From IMG/VR virus record IMGVR_UViG_3300023313_000025, positions 1 to 28,289 of that record: a DNA stretch of 28,289 nt. One strand, 5' to 3'. The stretch is from a virus. Below the pieces are notes generated by a model. It searched no databases. It was not told where the DNA came from and saw only the letters and a program-made list of their open reading frames with translations. Below are positions 1 to 7,853 of this stretch, piece after piece; positions within the stretch are counted from its first letter, which is position 1, and the number at the start of each line of letters is the position of its first letter. The position numbers and the translations under genes were made by a program.

Positions 1-345
1 TTAAAAATACATTAAGATTTTGTACTAACCTAGGATTTTTTAAAAAAAATAAATTTTTTAATTTTAATCTTTGCTAATATTTTAATTAAACTTCTTGATT
101 TAATTGTTTTCTTACTTATATATTATTTTTTAACTGAACTATTATATACTAAAATTACTTAATAATCTAGTTAATCTTATTAAAAATACATAAAGATTTT
201 GTACTAACCTAGGATTTTTTAAAAAAAATAAATTTTTTAATTTTAATCTTTGCTAATATTTTAATTAAACTTCTTGAATTTAATTGTTTTCTTACTTATA
301 TATTATTTTCTAACTGAACTATTATAACATAAAACTACTTAATAA
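1..345. repeat. Family 1 flanking repeat, left side: two tandem copies of about 179 bp
   Basis: Two near-identical units lie in tandem, starting at 1 and 180. Each opens with an A-rich stretch, then GATTTTGTACTAACCTAGG, a T-run/A-run, and ends near ACTTAATAAT. The same sequence is found in reverse-complement orientation at 15745-16104, on the far side of the structural gene block. The window edge cuts into the array, so more copies may lie upstream. No open reading frame or RNA gene is visible here. About 120 bp of unique AT-rich DNA (346-467) separates the repeat from the first gene. Confidence 0.9.
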
Positions 346-403
346 TTTCTTATTATTGTCTTTAAATTAAAATATTATTAATTACTTAGTATATACTTCT
401 ATT

Positions 404-411
404 TATAAATG
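404..411 (+). promoter_or_regulatory. Weak T4-late-like promoter octamer
   Basis: TATAAATG matches the T4 late promoter core TATAAATA at seven of eight positions. It lies 57 nt before the first start codon. Such octamers arise often by chance in DNA this AT-rich, so this is only a candidate. Confidence 0.25.
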
Positions 412-467
412 TCAAATTAGTAAAATTTAAGTATGTTTAATATATAATAATAAAAAAAAGGAATATA

Positions 468-1040
468 ATGACAAAAGATGAACTAATTAATATTATCAAA
501 AATGCTGATAAATTTGAGGACTTAAATTATCTTGATATATCAGAATTCACAGATTTAAGTAATATTTTTAAAAATTCAAGTTTTAATGGAGATATTAGTA
601 AATGGAATACAAGTAATGTTACTGATATGGAACGAATGTTTAGTAATTCTGAATTTACTGGAGATATTAGTAAATGGGATGTTAGTAATGTTATTGATTT
701 TTATGGAATGTTCGAAAACTCAAAATTTAATTCATCTGATATATCAAATTGGGATACTTCTTCTGTTAAATATATGAATTATATGTTTTATAATTCAACT
801 TATAAATTATCAAATATTAATAAATGGAATGTTTCAAGTGTTATTGATATGAGTTATATGTTTGCTGAATCAAAACAAAAAGAAGATTTTGATATTTCTA
901 GCTGGAACATTTCAAAAGAAACAAATTTACATAATTTCTTAAAATATAAAAATAAACTTTTAAATAAAAAAAGTAAAGCAAAAACAATTAATACATTTAA
1001 TGCTTTTGAAATTTATAGGAATTATAAAAATGAAAAATAA
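468..1040 (+). CDS. BspA/DUF285-like repeat protein
   Basis: This 190-residue protein consists mostly of about 25-residue repeats of the BspA-like / DUF285 type. The recurring core is DISxW(N/D)xSxVxxMxxMF, with five copies between about residues 40 and 150. In bacteria the family is found on surface and lipoprotein-like molecules, where the repeats form solenoid surfaces that bind other proteins. No signal peptide is visible, so export is not supported. The N-terminus (MTKDELINIIK) is a short helical cap and the C-terminal 30 residues are Lys-rich. AAAGGAATATA precedes the ATG. It lies between the flanking repeat and the tail genes, with a degenerate paralogue just downstream. A virion adhesin or host-interaction role is possible but unproven. 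Confidence 0.8.
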   Translation: MTKDELINIIKNADKFEDLNYLDISEFTDLSNIFKNSSFNGDISKWNTSNVTDMERMFSNSEFTGDISKWDVSNVIDFYGMFENSKFNSSDISNWDTSSVKYMNYMFYNSTYKLSNINKWNVSSVIDMSYMFAESKQKEDFDISSWNISKETNLHNFLKYKNKLLNKKSKAKTINTFNAFEIYRNYKNEK

Positions 1041-1336
1041 ATATAATTAATAAAGATTTAAATCATATTAATATTTCAGGACTAACAGATTTAAACGAAG
1101 TTTTTAATTCAGATATATCTGATTGGAATACTTCTTCTGTTACTAATATGAGTTTTGTGTTTTATAATTCAGATATTAGTAAATGGGATATATGTAAAGT
1201 TACTAATATGAGTTTTATGTTTGAAAGTTCTGATTTTAACTTATATAATATTTGTAAATGGAATATAATTGATTATAGATTATATCTTTTATTTGGAAAT
1301 AAAAAAATTATAAAAACAAAAAATGATTTTTTATAA
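1030..1336 (+). pseudogene. Frameshifted second BspA/DUF285-like gene
   Basis: The ATG at 1030 overlaps the end of the preceding gene and has AGGA upstream, but it reads only MKNKYN before a stop. If one A is removed from the A5 run at 1033-1037, translation starts MKINIINKDLNHINIS and stays open to the stop at 1336. That product aligns with the upstream gene (INIIK...DLNYLDIS) and carries two DISxWN repeats. As written, the repeat-bearing frame has no usable ATG until 1148, which would start inside a repeat. The product would be about 101 residues. It could be a decayed paralogue, a phase-variable or frameshift-decoded gene, or a sequencing error in a homopolymer. Confidence 0.7.
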
Positions 1337-1402
1337 TATAAAAGACTTATTTTTTTAAAAAAATATAAATATTTTATCAAGTTTTTTAACCTTTTAATTC
1401 TT

Positions 1403-1410
1403 TATAAATA
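1403..1410 (+). promoter_or_regulatory. T4-type late promoter candidate (TATAAATA)
   Basis: This is an exact match to the T4 late promoter core, 22 nt before the ATG of the tape-measure-like gene. It sits in the noncoding gap after the broken DUF285 gene. A strong ribosome binding site, AAAAGGAG, follows. A gp55-type late sigma factor is encoded in this window at 16563-17636, which makes the match meaningful. Confidence 0.6.
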
Positions 1411-1432
1411 ATATTAAAAGGAGAAATTACTA

Positions 1433-4400
1433 ATGCTTTTAAGTCCAAATCCATCTTCAATTAGACCAGCTGATATTAGAGAAAATAATATTATTGAACT
1501 TCCAGAAAAAACAAATAATAAAATTAAACTTATTCCCTCTGTTTTTTCAAATAGTATAAAACAAATTAAAGAATTAAAGGAAATTTCTTCTTTAAATACT
1601 AAACAAAATAAATCTCTTGCTAATATTATAACAGAAACAAAGAAAAATAGAATTGCAAATGAGGAACAAGTTAAAATTGAAAGAGAGTCACTTGAAATTC
1701 AAGAAGATGCTGAATATGATAGAAAACATTCGTTTTCCCATACTTTTAAAAAAATAGCAGATAGTAATAAATATGTTATTGAAAAAATTAAAGAATCAGG
1801 AAATTCAATAAATAATAAAGTAAAAGAACACGGAGGTTGGCTTTCTTCAATTTTAAAAGTTATTGGTGGTGCTATGCTTATTAAAACTTTTTGGCCTTTA
1901 TTTAAAGAGAAAGTTTTACCTAAAATAATGAACTTTTTTAATAATTCTGTTATGCCATTTTTTAATAATACAGTTTTTCCTTTTATTAAAGATAAAATTC
2001 TTCCCGAAATTAAAAATTCACTTTGGCCATTTTTAAGAGATAAAGCATTTCCTTTTATTAAAGAACACTTTGTTGGAGTTCTTACAACACTTGCTATTAT
2101 GAGTTTTCTTAAAAATCCAATAAGTTTTTTACTTCTTCCTCTTACCCTTGCACTTAAAGCAACTGGAACTATTGGAAAACTTTTATTTAAAGGAGTTTCA
2201 AGTGTTATTGGAAAATCAGCAGGAATTGCAGGAAAATCATTAATTAGTATTTCTCAAATAGCAAAAACAAAAACTTTAAGTGCTATTGGAATTCTTTCAG
2301 AAAAATCTAAAACTCTTATGTCATCTGTAAGTTCAAGATTAACATCTTTTGCTAAAATAGTTAAAGAAAAAACAATTAAATCTTTTGAATTTTTAAGAAC
2401 AAAAACAAGAGGACTTTTAGGAAATTCATCAAGAGTTGGAAATAAAGTTAGAGGTTTAGGAAGAGGTGCAAAAAATGTTGCTGTTAAAACTGTTAAAGGA
2501 GTTTTAAAACTTCTTAAACCAATTGCTAAATTAATTCCTTTTATTGGTTCTTTATTACTTGCTATTGACCTTATAGATACATTATTTCCAAAATTATGGC
2601 CTTATTTAAAAGAAAACTTTTCAGTTGAAAAAATACAAAAATTAGGAAGTAAAATATGGGAAAATATAAAAAAAGGAGTTTTATCTATTTCAGATTGGAT
2701 TAAAAATAAGTTTGCCGGATTTATACAAATATTTAGAAATGGAATTGCTTCTTTTATAGAAAATAAATTCTCTGGATTACCAATTATTGGTAAAAAAATG
2801 AAGTCAATTGCCGAATGGATAAGAGGAGATAAAGATAAAGAAATTCCAATTGAACCACAGAAAATTAAAAAATTATCAATTACAAAATTAGAAGAATTAT
2901 CTAAAAAACATAAAGGTGATAATAAAGAATTTATTGAAAAAATTAAAAATTATAAAAAAGGAATTAAATCTCTTAAAGTTTCCATTGAAAAAAGAAAATC
3001 TAAAATTGAAACAGGAGAAATTTCAAAAGATGATAAAACTTTAAAATCTTTAACTCTTGCACTTTCAAATCTTGAAAAAACACTTTTAAATAAAATAGAA
3101 TTAATTAAAACTCCAGTTGTTACTCCAATAGTTACTAATAAAACAGATAATAATATAACTAATAAAGTTGTTACTCCAATAGTTACTAATAAAACAGATA
3201 ATAATATAACTCCAATAGTTACTAATAAAGTTGTTACTCCAATAGTAACTAATAAAACAGATAATAATATAACTCCAATAGTAACTAATACTCTTACAGA
3301 AAACGAAAAGGAACTTTTATCTCTTTATACAAAAGAAGATCTTGGTGAGGTTTTAAGTGATAAAGAGTTTAAAAGTTCATCTCCTAATTTACTAAAAGCG
3401 ATGAAAGATAAATATAAAAAACTTGGTGGAATAATTATTCTCAAAGACTATAATTCAACTTATTCTTTTGAAAAAATTAAAAGTTCTTCAGAAGTTCCTA
3501 AAATTAAAAGTTCAAGTTCAAGTCCAATTAAAAGTTCAAGTACAGTTATAAGTTCAAGTAATAAACCTGTTACAAAACCTGTTATTACTAAAAACACAGC
3601 TATTTCAAAACCAAAACCTGTTTCTAGTTCAGCAAATAATCCAAGTATTCTTGTTAAAAATTCTAATATTCCTAAAACAGTTAATGCTAATGCTTTAATA
3701 AATGATTTAAAAAGAGATGAGGGGGAAATATTACATAAATATAAAGACTCACTTGGGAATGATACAATTGGAGTTGGACATCTTTTAAGAGGTTCACCAC
3801 TTAAAAAAATTATTGGAGTTAATAAAGATGTTATTTCTTCAGATGAGTCATCAACAATTCTTGCTCATGATGTTTCAAAGCATTCAAGTCAACTTTATAA
3901 AAGAATTCCTTGGTTAAAAGAACAGCCAGAAGTAATTCAAAGACATATGATTAATATGGGTTTTAATCTTGGTGTAAGTGGTTTATTAAGATTTAAAAAG
4001 TCAATAAATGCTATTAAAGATGGAGATTATAATACTGCAGCCGATGGATTTGAAAAATCAAAATGGTATAGACAAGTAAAAGGAAGAGCAGTTAGAATTG
4101 TTAATGATATTCGTTCAGTAGCAAAGGGAACGTATAAATATGTTAAAGGAAAATCAAGTCCTCTTTCTAAAGCAGTTTCAAGTGTTGAAACAATTACAGG
4201 TTTTAAACTTGATGATTTAAATCTTGGAAAATTTGATAAAAATGGAAATTTTATATTTAATTCTAAAGAAACATCAAGTTTTAATATTGGTTCTGTTACT
4301 AAAAATTTTAATTCGGCTTTTAATTCTGTAACAGGTTTTAATTCTGAAAGTAAAATAATTAAAGATAAATCAAAAACTTGTAATAAAATAACAAATAAAG

Positions 4401-4627
4401 AATTTGAAATTAAAAAGTCAATTAATAAAAAGCAAGTTGATATTAATCATAATACAAAAAAATTAGTTACTAAATTAGCAAATAATAAAATTACAGAAAG
4501 TAAAAAGGAAGAAAAAACAGTTAATATTCATAATTCAAGTTCTTCACCTGCTCCAAAAGAATTAAAACTATCAGATATAAATGATAATAATAATTTTATG
4601 ATGGCTCATTTAGGAAAACTAATATAA
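1433..4627 (+). CDS. Tape-measure-like tail protein with C-terminal GH24 lysozyme domain
   Basis: This 1064-residue protein stands where contractile phages keep the tape-measure gene, directly before the baseplate genes. Residues about 30-125 are charged and helical. Hydrophobic stretches lie near 134-155, 209-250 and 356-392. Residues 160-211 show an approximately 11-residue Pro-Phe pattern (VMPFF, VFPFI, LWPFL, AFPFI). A threonine-rich tandem repeat (about 562-620) and a Ser-rich linker (about 685-740) follow. Residues about 755-900 form a T4-lysozyme-type GH24 domain. E763, D772 and T778 match T4 lysozyme E11, D20 and T26 with identical spacing, followed by GVGHLL, and SKWY and GRAVRI match its C-terminal part. 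The domain would cut peptidoglycan during DNA injection. Tape-measure identity is inferred from position, length and hydrophobicity; lysozyme identity is firm. AAGGAG supports the start. Confidence 0.88.
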   Translation: MLLSPNPSSIRPADIRENNIIELPEKTNNKIKLIPSVFSNSIKQIKELKEISSLNTKQNKSLANIITETKKNRIANEEQVKIERESLEIQEDAEYDRKHSFSHTFKKIADSNKYVIEKIKESGNSINNKVKEHGGWLSSILKVIGGAMLIKTFWPLFKEKVLPKIMNFFNNSVMPFFNNTVFPFIKDKILPEIKNSLWPFLRDKAFPFIKEHFVGVLTTLAIMSFLKNPISFLLLPLTLALKATGTIGKLLFKGVSSVIGKSAGIAGKSLISISQIAKTKTLSAIGILSEKSKTLMSSVSSRLTSFAKIVKEKTIKSFEFLRTKTRGLLGNSSRVGNKVRGLGRGAKNVAVKTVKGVLKLLKPIAKLIPFIGSLLLAIDLIDTLFPKLWPYLKENFSVEKIQKLGSKIWENIKKGVLSISDWIKNKFAGFIQIFRNGIASFIENKFSGLPIIGKKMKSIAEWIRGDKDKEIPIEPQKIKKLSITKLEELSKKHKGDNKEFIEKIKNYKKGIKSLKVSIEKRKSKIETGEISKDDKTLKSLTLALSNLEKTLLNKIELIKTPVVTPIVTNKTDNNITNKVVTPIVTNKTDNNITPIVTNKVVTPIVTNKTDNNITPIVTNTLTENEKELLSLYTKEDLGEVLSDKEFKSSSPNLLKAMKDKYKKLGGIIILKDYNSTYSFEKIKSSSEVPKIKSSSSSPIKSSSTVISSSNKPVTKPVITKNTAISKPKPVSSSANNPSILVKNSNIPKTVNANALINDLKRDEGEILHKYKDSLGNDTIGVGHLLRGSPLKKIIGVNKDVISSDESSTILAHDVSKHSSQLYKRIPWLKEQPEVIQRHMINMGFNLGVSGLLRFKKSINAIKDGDYNTAADGFEKSKWYRQVKGRAVRIVNDIRSVAKGTYKYVKGKSSPLSKAVSSVETITGFKLDDLNLGKFDKNGNFIFNSKETSSFNIGSVTKNFNSAFNSVTGFNSESKIIKDKSKTCNKITNKEFEIKKSINKKQVDINHNTKKLVTKLANNKITESKKEEKTVNIHNSSSSPAPKELKLSDINDNNNFMMAHLGKLI
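3116..3292 (+). repeat. In-frame tandem repeat inside the tape-measure-like gene
   Basis: Three in-frame copies of a unit start at 3116, 3167 and 3230 (51, 63 and 63 bp). They encode VVTPIVTNKTDNNIT, with an extra PIVTNK in the last two. Low divergence between copies suggests recent slippage or expansion. The segment probably forms an extended linker between the helical part and the lysozyme domain, so copy number may change protein length between isolates. Confidence 0.9.
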
Positions 4628-4630
4628 ATA
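4623..4630 (+). promoter_or_regulatory. T4-type late promoter candidate (TATAAATA)
   Basis: Exact TATAAATA overlaps the stop codon of the preceding gene and ends 19 nt before the next ATG. The spacing to the start codon is close to that at 1403-1410. Chance occurrence cannot be excluded at this base composition. Confidence 0.4.
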
Positions 4631-4649
4631 ATTATAAAAAGGAGATTTT

Positions 4650-5348
4650 ATGATATATCCAATAAATATTTTTACTCCAGACCCAGTATCTGGAAATATT
4701 AGACCTTTTATAATTTTTGTTGCTCAGGAAATTATGTTTAATTTTAAAAAAGTTCAGTCATTAAAAGATTTTATTAAAGATGGAACTCCACCAATTCCAA
4801 GAGGTGGATTTGTACTTCCAATGCCATCAGGAGGACTTATAGACGGTGTTTCTAATGATTTTGGACCAACTCCTAACTCAATAACTGGAACTTTTGCTGA
4901 AGCATTAAAAGGTAAAAGTATTATGGGAGTTAATATAGCAAATGTTATTTCAGATAAAACTGGAATGGTTATTGATCCCTGGATGACTAATATCTATAAG
5001 GGTTCGACTCCAAGAGTTTGGAATGGTGAATGGGAGTTTTTACCGCAGTCAGTTGCCGAATCACTTGCTGTTGCAGCACTTTTAATGAAACTAAAAAAAT
5101 GGTCAGCTCCACAAAGACATAAAGGTGGACTTCCAATTATGAAACAACCTTATGTTTGGAAAATAATATTTGCTAATCCTTATTTACAGATAATGACAAA
5201 TTATAATACTATGTCTCTTACAAGTTATTCAATAAATTATTTTGCCGATGGTTATGCTGCAACTTATATGGACGGAATGCCAAAACATTTAAGTCTTTCA
5301 ATGTCTTTTGCTGAATTTGGTATAAAATATCAAGACCAATGGATTTAA
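4650..5348 (+). CDS. Baseplate tail-tube cap/initiator protein, gp48/gp54-like
   Basis: This 232-residue protein probably caps the baseplate hub and starts tail-tube polymerisation, the job of T4 gp48 and gp54. The N-terminal half is rich in Pro and Gly (PPIPRGGFVLPMPSGG). The C-terminal half resembles the tube-like beta fold: WNGEWEFLPQS, then YVWKIIFANPYLQ, and a terminal strand LSLSMSFAEFGIKYQDQW that recalls the end of tube-type proteins. It is shorter than T4 gp48 or gp54 (each above 300 residues). It lies between the tape-measure-like gene and gp53, as expected for such a protein. AAGGAG lies upstream of the ATG. The assignment rests on fold impression and position; which of the two T4 proteins it matches is not decided. 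Confidence 0.6.
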   Translation: MIYPINIFTPDPVSGNIRPFIIFVAQEIMFNFKKVQSLKDFIKDGTPPIPRGGFVLPMPSGGLIDGVSNDFGPTPNSITGTFAEALKGKSIMGVNIANVISDKTGMVIDPWMTNIYKGSTPRVWNGEWEFLPQSVAESLAVAALLMKLKKWSAPQRHKGGLPIMKQPYVWKIIFANPYLQIMTNYNTMSLTSYSINYFADGYAATYMDGMPKHLSLSMSFAEFGIKYQDQWI

Positions 5349-5352
5349 TATT

Positions 5353-5871
5353 ATGGAATTAATGAAAAATCATTTTCTAAAATTTGAAAATATAAAAATG
5401 AGTGATGGAACTATTGTAAAAAATATTACAAGATTTAATTTATTACCTGAAATACCAGATAAATTTAAATCAATAGATTTTACAGAAAAAGTTAAAATAG
5501 ATGATAATGAACTTATTGAATTTATTTCTTTTAAACTTTATGAAACAACAGATTATTGGGATATTTTATTATTTATTAATAATATTAAAAATCTTGATGA
5601 ATTACCAGTTGATTATGATATTTTAATTGATAGAGCTCAAAGAGAAATTGATATTTGGAAAAATAAATATAGAACTCTAAGTTTTGAACTTACAGATGAA
5701 GCAATAAATAATAAATATATTAATATACTTGAAGATTTAAAAGTTAAAAATGAGAAATTTAGATTTTTAACTTATATTCCAGTTGAATATATGTCAGAAA
5801 TAATAACTTATATAGATGATAATATTAATTTAGTAAAAATAAATAAAAATATTATTATAAATAAGGATTAA
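5353..5871 (+). CDS. 53: Baseplate wedge protein, gp53-like
   Basis: This 172-residue protein resembles T4 gp53, a baseplate wedge component with a LysM-like fold that bridges neighbouring wedges. The supporting segment is residues about 55-90, ISFKLYETTDYWDILLFINN followed by a DELPVDYDIL stretch. This is the typical gp53/LysM pattern: 'variable or not yet placed element, Y, W, WWxIxxxNN, then a depth-like hydrophobic strand'. The remainder is helical and charged. The start is uncertain: ATG 5353 and ATG 5362 are both possible and neither has a strong ribosome binding site. It follows the preceding gene after 4 nt and precedes the gp27-like gene by 2 nt, so the three are probably translated together. 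Confidence 0.72.
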   Translation: MELMKNHFLKFENIKMSDGTIVKNITRFNLLPEIPDKFKSIDFTEKVKIDDNELIEFISFKLYETTDYWDILLFINNIKNLDELPVDYDILIDRAQREIDIWKNKYRTLSFELTDEAINNKYINILEDLKVKNEKFRFLTYIPVEYMSEIITYIDDNINLVKINKNIIINKD

Positions 5872-5873
5872 AA

Positions 5874-6989
5874 ATGGGTTATATATTTGGCGTTCAAAGT
5901 AATCAATATAAATCACTTAATATTACAATTGATGGGGTTGAAATTGATTCCTCTCAAATTCTTTCACTTACAATTGATTGGAATATGGATTCATTTAAAA
6001 TAATTGGCGGATTAATGATTTCTGATAAAACATCACTTGTTGAGTCAATTCCAATTAGAGGAAATAATATTGTTAATATTAATATTACTGATTTTGATAA
6101 TATAAATTTTAATCAAGAATTTATTGTAATTGATATTTCTTATACAAGAGATGTTACAGATGGTCATATCGCTATTTTAAGTTTAATTGATCCAATAACT
6201 ATTTCGGCAACTCAAATGTTTAATGGAATGTCTTGGAAAAAAGCATCAATTATTGATATTATTGACCATTCAGAAACCTTAAAACCTTTATTAAAAAAGA
6301 AAAAAAAGGATTTCTTTAGTCCAAAAGAAAAGTCAGAAAACTTTGTTATTCCCCTTAATGTTTCCTTTAATGTTATTCTTCATTGGCTATCAGAACAAAA
6401 TAATGTTTTTATTTTTCAGAATAGAAAAAACTTTATTATTCAACCATTAAAAGAATTATTTTCTAGAAATAAAAAAGGAGATAAATTTTATTATAAAACA
6501 CCTAATGCAGCATATAGAAATAGAGTTTATGAATATCATGTTTCTTATGGCTCACTTATTGAAAGAAATTTAGTAAGACCAAATGCTGATATTTCATCTT
6601 TTAGTGCTGAAAATAAAGGAAAAGAAAATATTAGTATTGATGCAAATAAAGCAGGACTTGAAATAAAAAGTAAAGGTAAAACAATTGAAAAATTACCTGG
6701 AACTGGAAATAAACAATTTTATAGAGCTGATAATCATTCAAAATCTGCTTCTGATAATTTATGGCAAAAATCTGCCTATAAAAGTATTTCTCTTCAAATT
6801 CTTTGTGCAGGAAAATTTGATAATAATATTGGTGATATAATTGAAATTGATTTAAAAAAAGATAAAGATGAAACAAAACCTGAACAAAATTTAAATGGTG
6901 AATGGTTAATTCAAAATATAAAAGATATTTTTACTAATAATGAATTTGTTCAAAAAATGGTTTTAGTAAGAAATAAATTTTCAACATAA
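5874..6989 (+). CDS. 27: Baseplate hub protein, gp27-like
   Basis: This 371-residue protein is close in length to T4 gp27 (391 residues), which forms the trimeric ring holding the gp5 spike to the tail tube. It starts with beta-rich sequence (YKSLNITIDGVEIDSS, then LTIDWNMDSFKIIGG). A mid-region follows with the helical WLSEQNNVFIFQNRKNFIIQPL segment and a C-terminal beta region ending GEWLIQNIKDIF and FVQKMVLVRNKF. That layout fits hub proteins of the gp27 / P2 gpD class. It lies directly before the gp5-like gene, as hub and spike genes usually do. AAGGATT precedes the ATG. The call relies on layout and neighbourhood more than on a single diagnostic motif. Confidence 0.68.
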   Translation: MGYIFGVQSNQYKSLNITIDGVEIDSSQILSLTIDWNMDSFKIIGGLMISDKTSLVESIPIRGNNIVNINITDFDNINFNQEFIVIDISYTRDVTDGHIAILSLIDPITISATQMFNGMSWKKASIIDIIDHSETLKPLLKKKKKDFFSPKEKSENFVIPLNVSFNVILHWLSEQNNVFIFQNRKNFIIQPLKELFSRNKKGDKFYYKTPNAAYRNRVYEYHVSYGSLIERNLVRPNADISSFSAENKGKENISIDANKAGLEIKSKGKTIEKLPGTGNKQFYRADNHSKSASDNLWQKSAYKSISLQILCAGKFDNNIGDIIEIDLKKDKDETKPEQNLNGEWLIQNIKDIFTNNEFVQKMVLVRNKFST

Positions 6990-6998
6990 GGATAAAAA

Positions 6999-7823
6999 AT
7001 GTTAGAACATATAGAACACCTTAATAATTTAAAAGGAAAACCTTTTTTTTATAGAGCAGTAGTTGAGGATAATGATGATAGTAAAGAAAAGGGTGGTTCA
7101 ATTAATAGATGTAGAGTAAGAATTTTAGGAATTCATTCTCAAGAAAAAACAAGAACAGGAAAAAATAAAGGAGTTCCAAAAAGTGAATTACCTTGGGCAG
7201 AAGTAATTCAACCTATTACAATGACTTCTGGAAGTGATAGTTTAAGTTCTTCGGCAGTTCCAACAATCGGAAGTTGGGTTTGGATATTTTTTGATGGAGG
7301 AAACTGGAATAAACCAATAATTATTGGACTTATTAAAACTGGGGGAAATAAAAAAAGTAAAAATAAATCTGCTTCAGAAGTTAAAAAAGCAAATAGAGAT
7401 AAAGGAATTCCAACATCAAAAGGTGGAACTTGGGGAGAACTTGAAGATAAAAGTTCAAAATCTAAATATCCGCATAATACAGTTTTTAAAACAACTGGAG
7501 GTTCAATGGTTGAATATGACTCAACAGAGGGAAATGAAAGAATTCACTTTTTTCATAAATCAGGAAGTTTTTGGGAAATTCAGGATAATGGAGATTATCA
7601 ACTTAAAACTGTTGGAGATAGAATTGAAATAGCAAATAAAGATTATAAAAGACTTATTAAAAATAATTTTAATTCTTCTGTTCAAGGAAATGTTGAAATT
7701 AAATATGATGGAAACGAAACAATTTTAGTTGGTGGAACTAAAAAAGAAACAGTTTCGGGTGGAATAAAAACCGATGGAGGACCAGAAATTAACCTATCTG
7801 CTGGAATTATTAAATTAAATTAA
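6999..7823 (+). CDS. 5: Baseplate spike protein, gp5-like, lacking the lysozyme domain
   Basis: This 274-residue protein is the central spike at the tail tip. Residues about 15-110 are the N-terminal OB-fold of gp5-type spikes: INRCRVRILGIHS, LPWAEVIQPITM, then IGSWVWIFFDGG and KPIIIGLI. A short linker rich in Lys and Ser follows. Residues about 165-274 are short alternating strands with regular Gly (YQLKTVGDRIEI, VEIKYDGNETILVGGT, SGGIKTDGG), as in a triple-stranded beta-helix needle. T4 gp5 has a lysozyme domain between the OB-fold and the helix; no such domain is present here, and a GH24 domain instead sits on the 1433-4627 product. AAGGATAAAAA precedes the ATG. Confidence 0.85.
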   Translation: MLEHIEHLNNLKGKPFFYRAVVEDNDDSKEKGGSINRCRVRILGIHSQEKTRTGKNKGVPKSELPWAEVIQPITMTSGSDSLSSSAVPTIGSWVWIFFDGGNWNKPIIIGLIKTGGNKKSKNKSASEVKKANRDKGIPTSKGGTWGELEDKSSKSKYPHNTVFKTTGGSMVEYDSTEGNERIHFFHKSGSFWEIQDNGDYQLKTVGDRIEIANKDYKRLIKNNFNSSVQGNVEIKYDGNETILVGGTKKETVSGGIKTDGGPEINLSAGIIKLN

Positions 7824-7826
7824 TAA

Positions 7827-7834
7827 TATAAATA
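7827..7834 (+). promoter_or_regulatory. T4-type late promoter candidate (TATAAATA)
   Basis: Exact TATAAATA lies in the 30-bp gap after the gp5-like gene, 19 nt before the next ATG, followed by AAAAGGAA. Its placement in one of the few intergenic gaps of the module, at the same distance from the start codon as at 4623, favours function over chance. Confidence 0.4.
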
Positions 7835-7853
7835 AATATAAAAGGAATATAAA

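Noticed and set aside
1-345. Insertion sequence or transposon ends
   Set aside because: The repeats are inverted around the modules, but no transposase is encoded in either module and no target-site duplication can be judged, so module repeats fit better than a transposon.
1348-1365. Perfect palindrome of T7/A7 between the DUF285 and tape-measure-like genes, as a terminator
   Set aside because: It has no G or C pairs and no loop, and such strings are expected in DNA this AT-rich.
5856-5863. Exact TATAAATA just before the gp27-like gene
   Set aside because: It lies wholly inside the last codons of the gp53-like gene (Ile-Ile-Asn-Lys), where this string is common from codon bias, and the genes are only 2 nt apart. 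Not called as a promoter.
6631-6876. Minus-strand open frame across the gp27-like gene, and similar ones at 10305, 13451, 16796, 19410, 21003, 21554, 22926 and 26723
   Set aside because: All are antisense shadows of strong + strand genes, with composition dictated by the A-rich sense codons and no recognisable motifs.
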